The position numbers and the translations under genes are program-made. The notes beneath the pieces were generated by a model, which did no database searches, was not told where the DNA came from, and was given only the letters and a program-made list of their open reading frames with translations. This document shows positions 32,860 through 38,167 of a stretch of DNA of 38,167 nucleotides, in pieces. This DNA is from Thiobacillus denitrificans (GTDB lineage Bacteria; Pseudomonadota; Gammaproteobacteria; Burkholderiales; Thiobacillaceae). Numbering within the stretch: the first letter of the stretch is position 1; each line of letters opens with the position of its first letter. The DNA lies in contig DHHQ01000003.1 in the NCBI GenBank assembly GCA_002403375.1, positions 46,320 to 84,486 on the forward strand, written 5' to 3'.

Positions 32860-32873
32860 CCCCTGCGGGGTTT
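32860..32873 (+). terminator. Weak hairpin after yhbY
   Basis: CCCC (32860-32863) can pair with GGGG (32867-32870) around a 3-nt loop, followed by TTT. The stem is short and the T-run poor. It reaches into the stop codon of the convergent DUF4149 gene, so it is at best a modest terminator for yhbY. Confidence 0.35.
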
Positions 32874-33330
32874 ATCGCGCCGGCCCCGCACGCCAGACCA
32901 GCAGCAGGCCGAGCGCGCTCTGGATCAGGTAGAGGATGCTGGAGATGCCGTGCCAGCGTGCGAACCGGTCGGCGAACACGCTCTGCATCACCGCGTGCGG
33001 CATCGCCTGGTCCTTCAGGCCCTGCAGAATCGGCTGGACGCCGAAGTGCCCGGCGAGCGTGAGCAGCAGCATCAGCACGACGACCCAGAAAAACAGGCTC
33101 TTCAGCGCTGCACCGCCGTCGGTGGCGATGCGGTGGACCAGCAGGTAGCTGCCGGCAGCGATGCCGATCCACGCCATCATCTCGAACAGATTGCCAGCGA
33201 GCATGCCGGCCAGCTGCTTGTCGCCCAGGCTCGAGAACAGGACCGGCGCGGCGACGTAGCCGATCGCCCACAGGCCGCCGACCCACAGCACCAGGAGCGT
33301 GGCGGCGAGTCCGTCCCAGAAGCGGCGCAT
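32872..33330 (-). CDS. DUF4149 family membrane protein
   Basis: This 152-residue integral membrane protein has four predicted helices (about 8-28, 45-66, 79-99, 130-148). It resembles DUF4149 proteins, whose function is unknown to me. Conserved-looking features are WVGGLWAIGYVAAPVLFSSL at the start and FARWHGISSILYLIQSALG near the end. It starts 2 nt after greA, so it is the last gene of a carA-carB-greA-DUF4149 unit. No signal peptide other than the first helix is seen. Confidence 0.85.
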   Translation of the reverse strand: MRRFWDGLAATLLVLWVGGLWAIGYVAAPVLFSSLGDKQLAGMLAGNLFEMMAWIGIAAGSYLLVHRIATDGGAALKSLFFWVVVLMLLLTLAGHFGVQPILQGLKDQAMPHAVMQSVFADRFARWHGISSILYLIQSALGLLLVWRAGPAR

Positions 33331-33332
33331 CG

Positions 33333-33809
33333 TCAGATGTACTGAACGTCGAGCACTTCGTAGTGACGCGCGCCGCCAGGCGCCTGCACCTCGACGCTGT
33401 CGCCGGCGTACTTGCCGATCAGGGCGCGCGCGATCGGCGACGAGACCGAGATCTTGCCCTGCTTGATGTCCGCCTCGTCGTCACCGACGATCTGGTAGGT
33501 GACGGCTTCACCGGAGTCGGCGTCCTCGAGTTCGACCGTCGCGGCAAACACGATGCGGCCGTCGGCGTCGAGCGTCGTCGGATCGATGATCTGCGCGTTC
33601 GACAGCTTGCTCTCGAGCTCGGCGATGCGCCCCTCGATGAAGCCCTGTTTTTCCTTGGCGGCGTCGTATTCGGCGTTCTCCGACAGGTCGCCCTGCGCGC
33701 GCGCCTCGGCGATCGCCTGGATCACGGCGGGACGCTCGACGGATTTCAGATGTTGCAGTTCGGCGCGCAGCTTTTCTGCGCCCACGACGGTGAGGGGGAT
33801 CTTGTTCAA
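33333..33809 (-). CDS. greA: Transcription elongation factor GreA
   Basis: GreA rescues backtracked RNA polymerase by inducing cleavage of the transcript's 3' end. The 158 residues have the N-terminal coiled coil (about 1-75), whose tip region ARAQGDLSENAEYDAAKEKQ contains the acidic D and E residues that act in the secondary channel. The C-terminal FKBP-like domain follows. The start appears to be TTG, as no ATG or GTG gives the family N-terminus (MNKIPLTVVGAEKLRAEL). AAAAGG lies about 8 nt upstream. It is 17 bp after carB. Confidence 0.95.
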   Translation of the reverse strand: MNKIPLTVVGAEKLRAELQHLKSVERPAVIQAIAEARAQGDLSENAEYDAAKEKQGFIEGRIAELESKLSNAQIIDPTTLDADGRIVFAATVELEDADSGEAVTYQIVGDDEADIKQGKISVSSPIARALIGKYAGDSVEVQAPGGARHYEVLDVQYI

Positions 33810-33826
33810 AACCTTGCCTTTTCAGT

Positions 33827-37016
<3,190 letters not shown>

Positions 37017-37033
<17 letters not shown>

Positions 37034-38156
37034 GGTCGGCCATCAGCTGGATAAATCGGTCGAACAGATAACTCACGTCGTGCGGACCCGGACTGGCCTC
37101 GGGGTGACCCTGGAAGCTGAACGCCGGGGCGTCGGTACGCGCGATGCCCTGCAGCGAGCCGTCGAACAGAGAAACGTGGGTGGAACGGAGATTGGCGGGC
37201 AGGGTCGCCGCGTCGACCGCGAAGCCGTGGTTCTGGCTGGTAATGGCGACGCGCCCGCTCTCGAGATCCTTCACCGGGTGGTTCGCACCGTGGTGGCCGA
37301 ACTTCATCTTGACGGTCCGGGCGCCCGAAGCGAGCGCGAGCAACTGGTGACCGAGGCAGATACCGAAGGTGGGAATCTGCGCGGCGACCAGGTTCTCGAT
37401 CGCACGAATCGCGTAATCGCATGGCTCCGGGTCGCCAGGGCCGTTGGAAAGGAAGATTCCATCCGGCTTGAGCGCCAGCGCCTGTTCGGCGGTGGCGGTG
37501 GCGGGCAGCACGGTCAGGCGGCAGCCGCGCTCGGCCAGCATGCGCAGGATGTTGCGCTTGACGCCGTAGTCGAAGGCGACGACGTGGAAGCGCGGCGCCT
37601 CCTGCCTGCCGTAGCCACGGCCGAGCTTCCATTCGGTCTCGTCCCACTCGTAGGCCTCGGGCGCGCTCACCACCTTGGCGAGGTCCATGCCGGCAAGGCC
37701 CGGGAAGGCGTGCGCGGCCTCGAGCGCCTTCGCCTCGTCGACCGCGCCGGCCATGATGCAGCCGGCCTGGGCACCCTTCTCGCGCAGGATGCGGGTCAGC
37801 CGCCGGGTGTCGATGTCGGCGATGGCGACGACGTTCTGGCTCTTGAGGTAGTCGGGCAGCGACTGGCCGGCGCGGAAGTTGGAGTACAGCCGCGGCACGT
37901 CGCGCACCACGAGGCCGGCGGCATGGATGCGCCCGGCCTCGACGTCCTCGGCGTTGACGCCGGTATTGCCGATGTGGGGGTAGGTCAGCGTCACGATCTG
38001 ACGCGAGTAGGAAGGGTCCGTGAGGATTTCCTGATAACCGGTCAACGAGGTGTTGAACACGACCTCTCCGGTAGTGATGCCGTCGGCGCCGATGGACCGG
38101 CCGCGAAACACCGAACCGTCAGCTAGAACAAGAATGGCGGGCTGGGCGCGTGACAA
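37017..38156 (-). CDS. carA: Carbamoyl-phosphate synthase small subunit (glutaminase)
   Basis: CarA hydrolyses glutamine and channels ammonia to CarB. The 379 residues have the CarA-specific N-terminal domain (GEVVFNTSLTGYQEILTDPSYSRQIVTLTYPHIGNTG) and a class I glutamine amidotransferase domain. The latter has nucleophile C267 in FGICLGHQLL and the H351/E353 pair in GHPEASPGP. The start is TTG at 38156, with GGAG 6 nt upstream right at the window edge. The gene is complete, but its promoter and any arginine- or pyrimidine-responsive sites lie outside the window. Confidence 0.96.
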
Positions 38157-38167
38157 GGAGGACTCCG

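Overview
The window is a GC-rich, gene-dense piece of chromosome that looks betaproteobacterial, most likely from the Nitrosomonadales/Rhodocyclales side (for example a Thiobacillus-like organism). This placement is an inference. It rests on the 14 separate nuo genes with unfused nuoC and nuoD, the DUF2818 gene after nuoN, a trmJ-cysE-iscR-iscS cluster, and protein sequences typical of that class. No phage, IS element, CRISPR array or obvious genomic island is present; almost everything is core metabolism.

Layout: (1) 1-3.3 kb, minus strand: trmJ, cysE, iscR, iscS, the upstream part of an Fe-S assembly cluster that continues off the left edge. Three IscR-type operators are visible: two abutting 25-bp copies before iscR and one before cysE. 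(2) 3.4-7.06 kb, plus strand: suhB, mutS and a small conserved hypothetical gene that ends in a stop palindrome shared with the convergent operon. (3) 22.2-7.06 kb, minus strand: a complete 14-gene NADH:quinone oxidoreductase operon nuoA-N, followed by a DUF2818 membrane protein and an S4-domain RNA-binding protein. A consensus-like sigma-70 promoter lies before nuoA. (4) 23.6-22.4 kb, minus strand: tpiA, secG and tRNA-Leu(GAG), just upstream of nuo. (5) 27.6-23.8 kb, minus strand: pstS-pstC-pstA-pstB, high-affinity phosphate uptake. (6) 32.5-27.6 kb, minus strand: rlmE, ftsH, folP, glmM. (7) yhbY, alone on the plus strand, divergent from rlmE. (8) 38.2-32.9 kb, minus strand: carA, carB, greA and a DUF4149 membrane protein.

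How the parts relate: the left end makes cysteine (CysE) and mobilises its sulfur (IscS) for Fe-S clusters under IscR feedback. The nuo operon encodes one of the cell's largest Fe-S cluster consumers. The greA/yhbY/rlmE/ftsH/folP/glmM/secG/tRNA-Leu order is the one known from E. coli, except that pstSCAB and tpiA sit between glmM and secG here.

The least ordinary features are in the non-coding seams. Degenerate heptanucleotide (CCTRRNN) arrays flank nuoJ and one has become part of its coding end. A 20-codon mini-ORF between nuoC and nuoD starts like NuoD itself. An intrinsic terminator directly abuts the folP start codon, which has no visible ribosome binding site. The cysE operator places the predicted transcription start on the start codon. 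I found no clearly new multi-gene defence or metabolic system.
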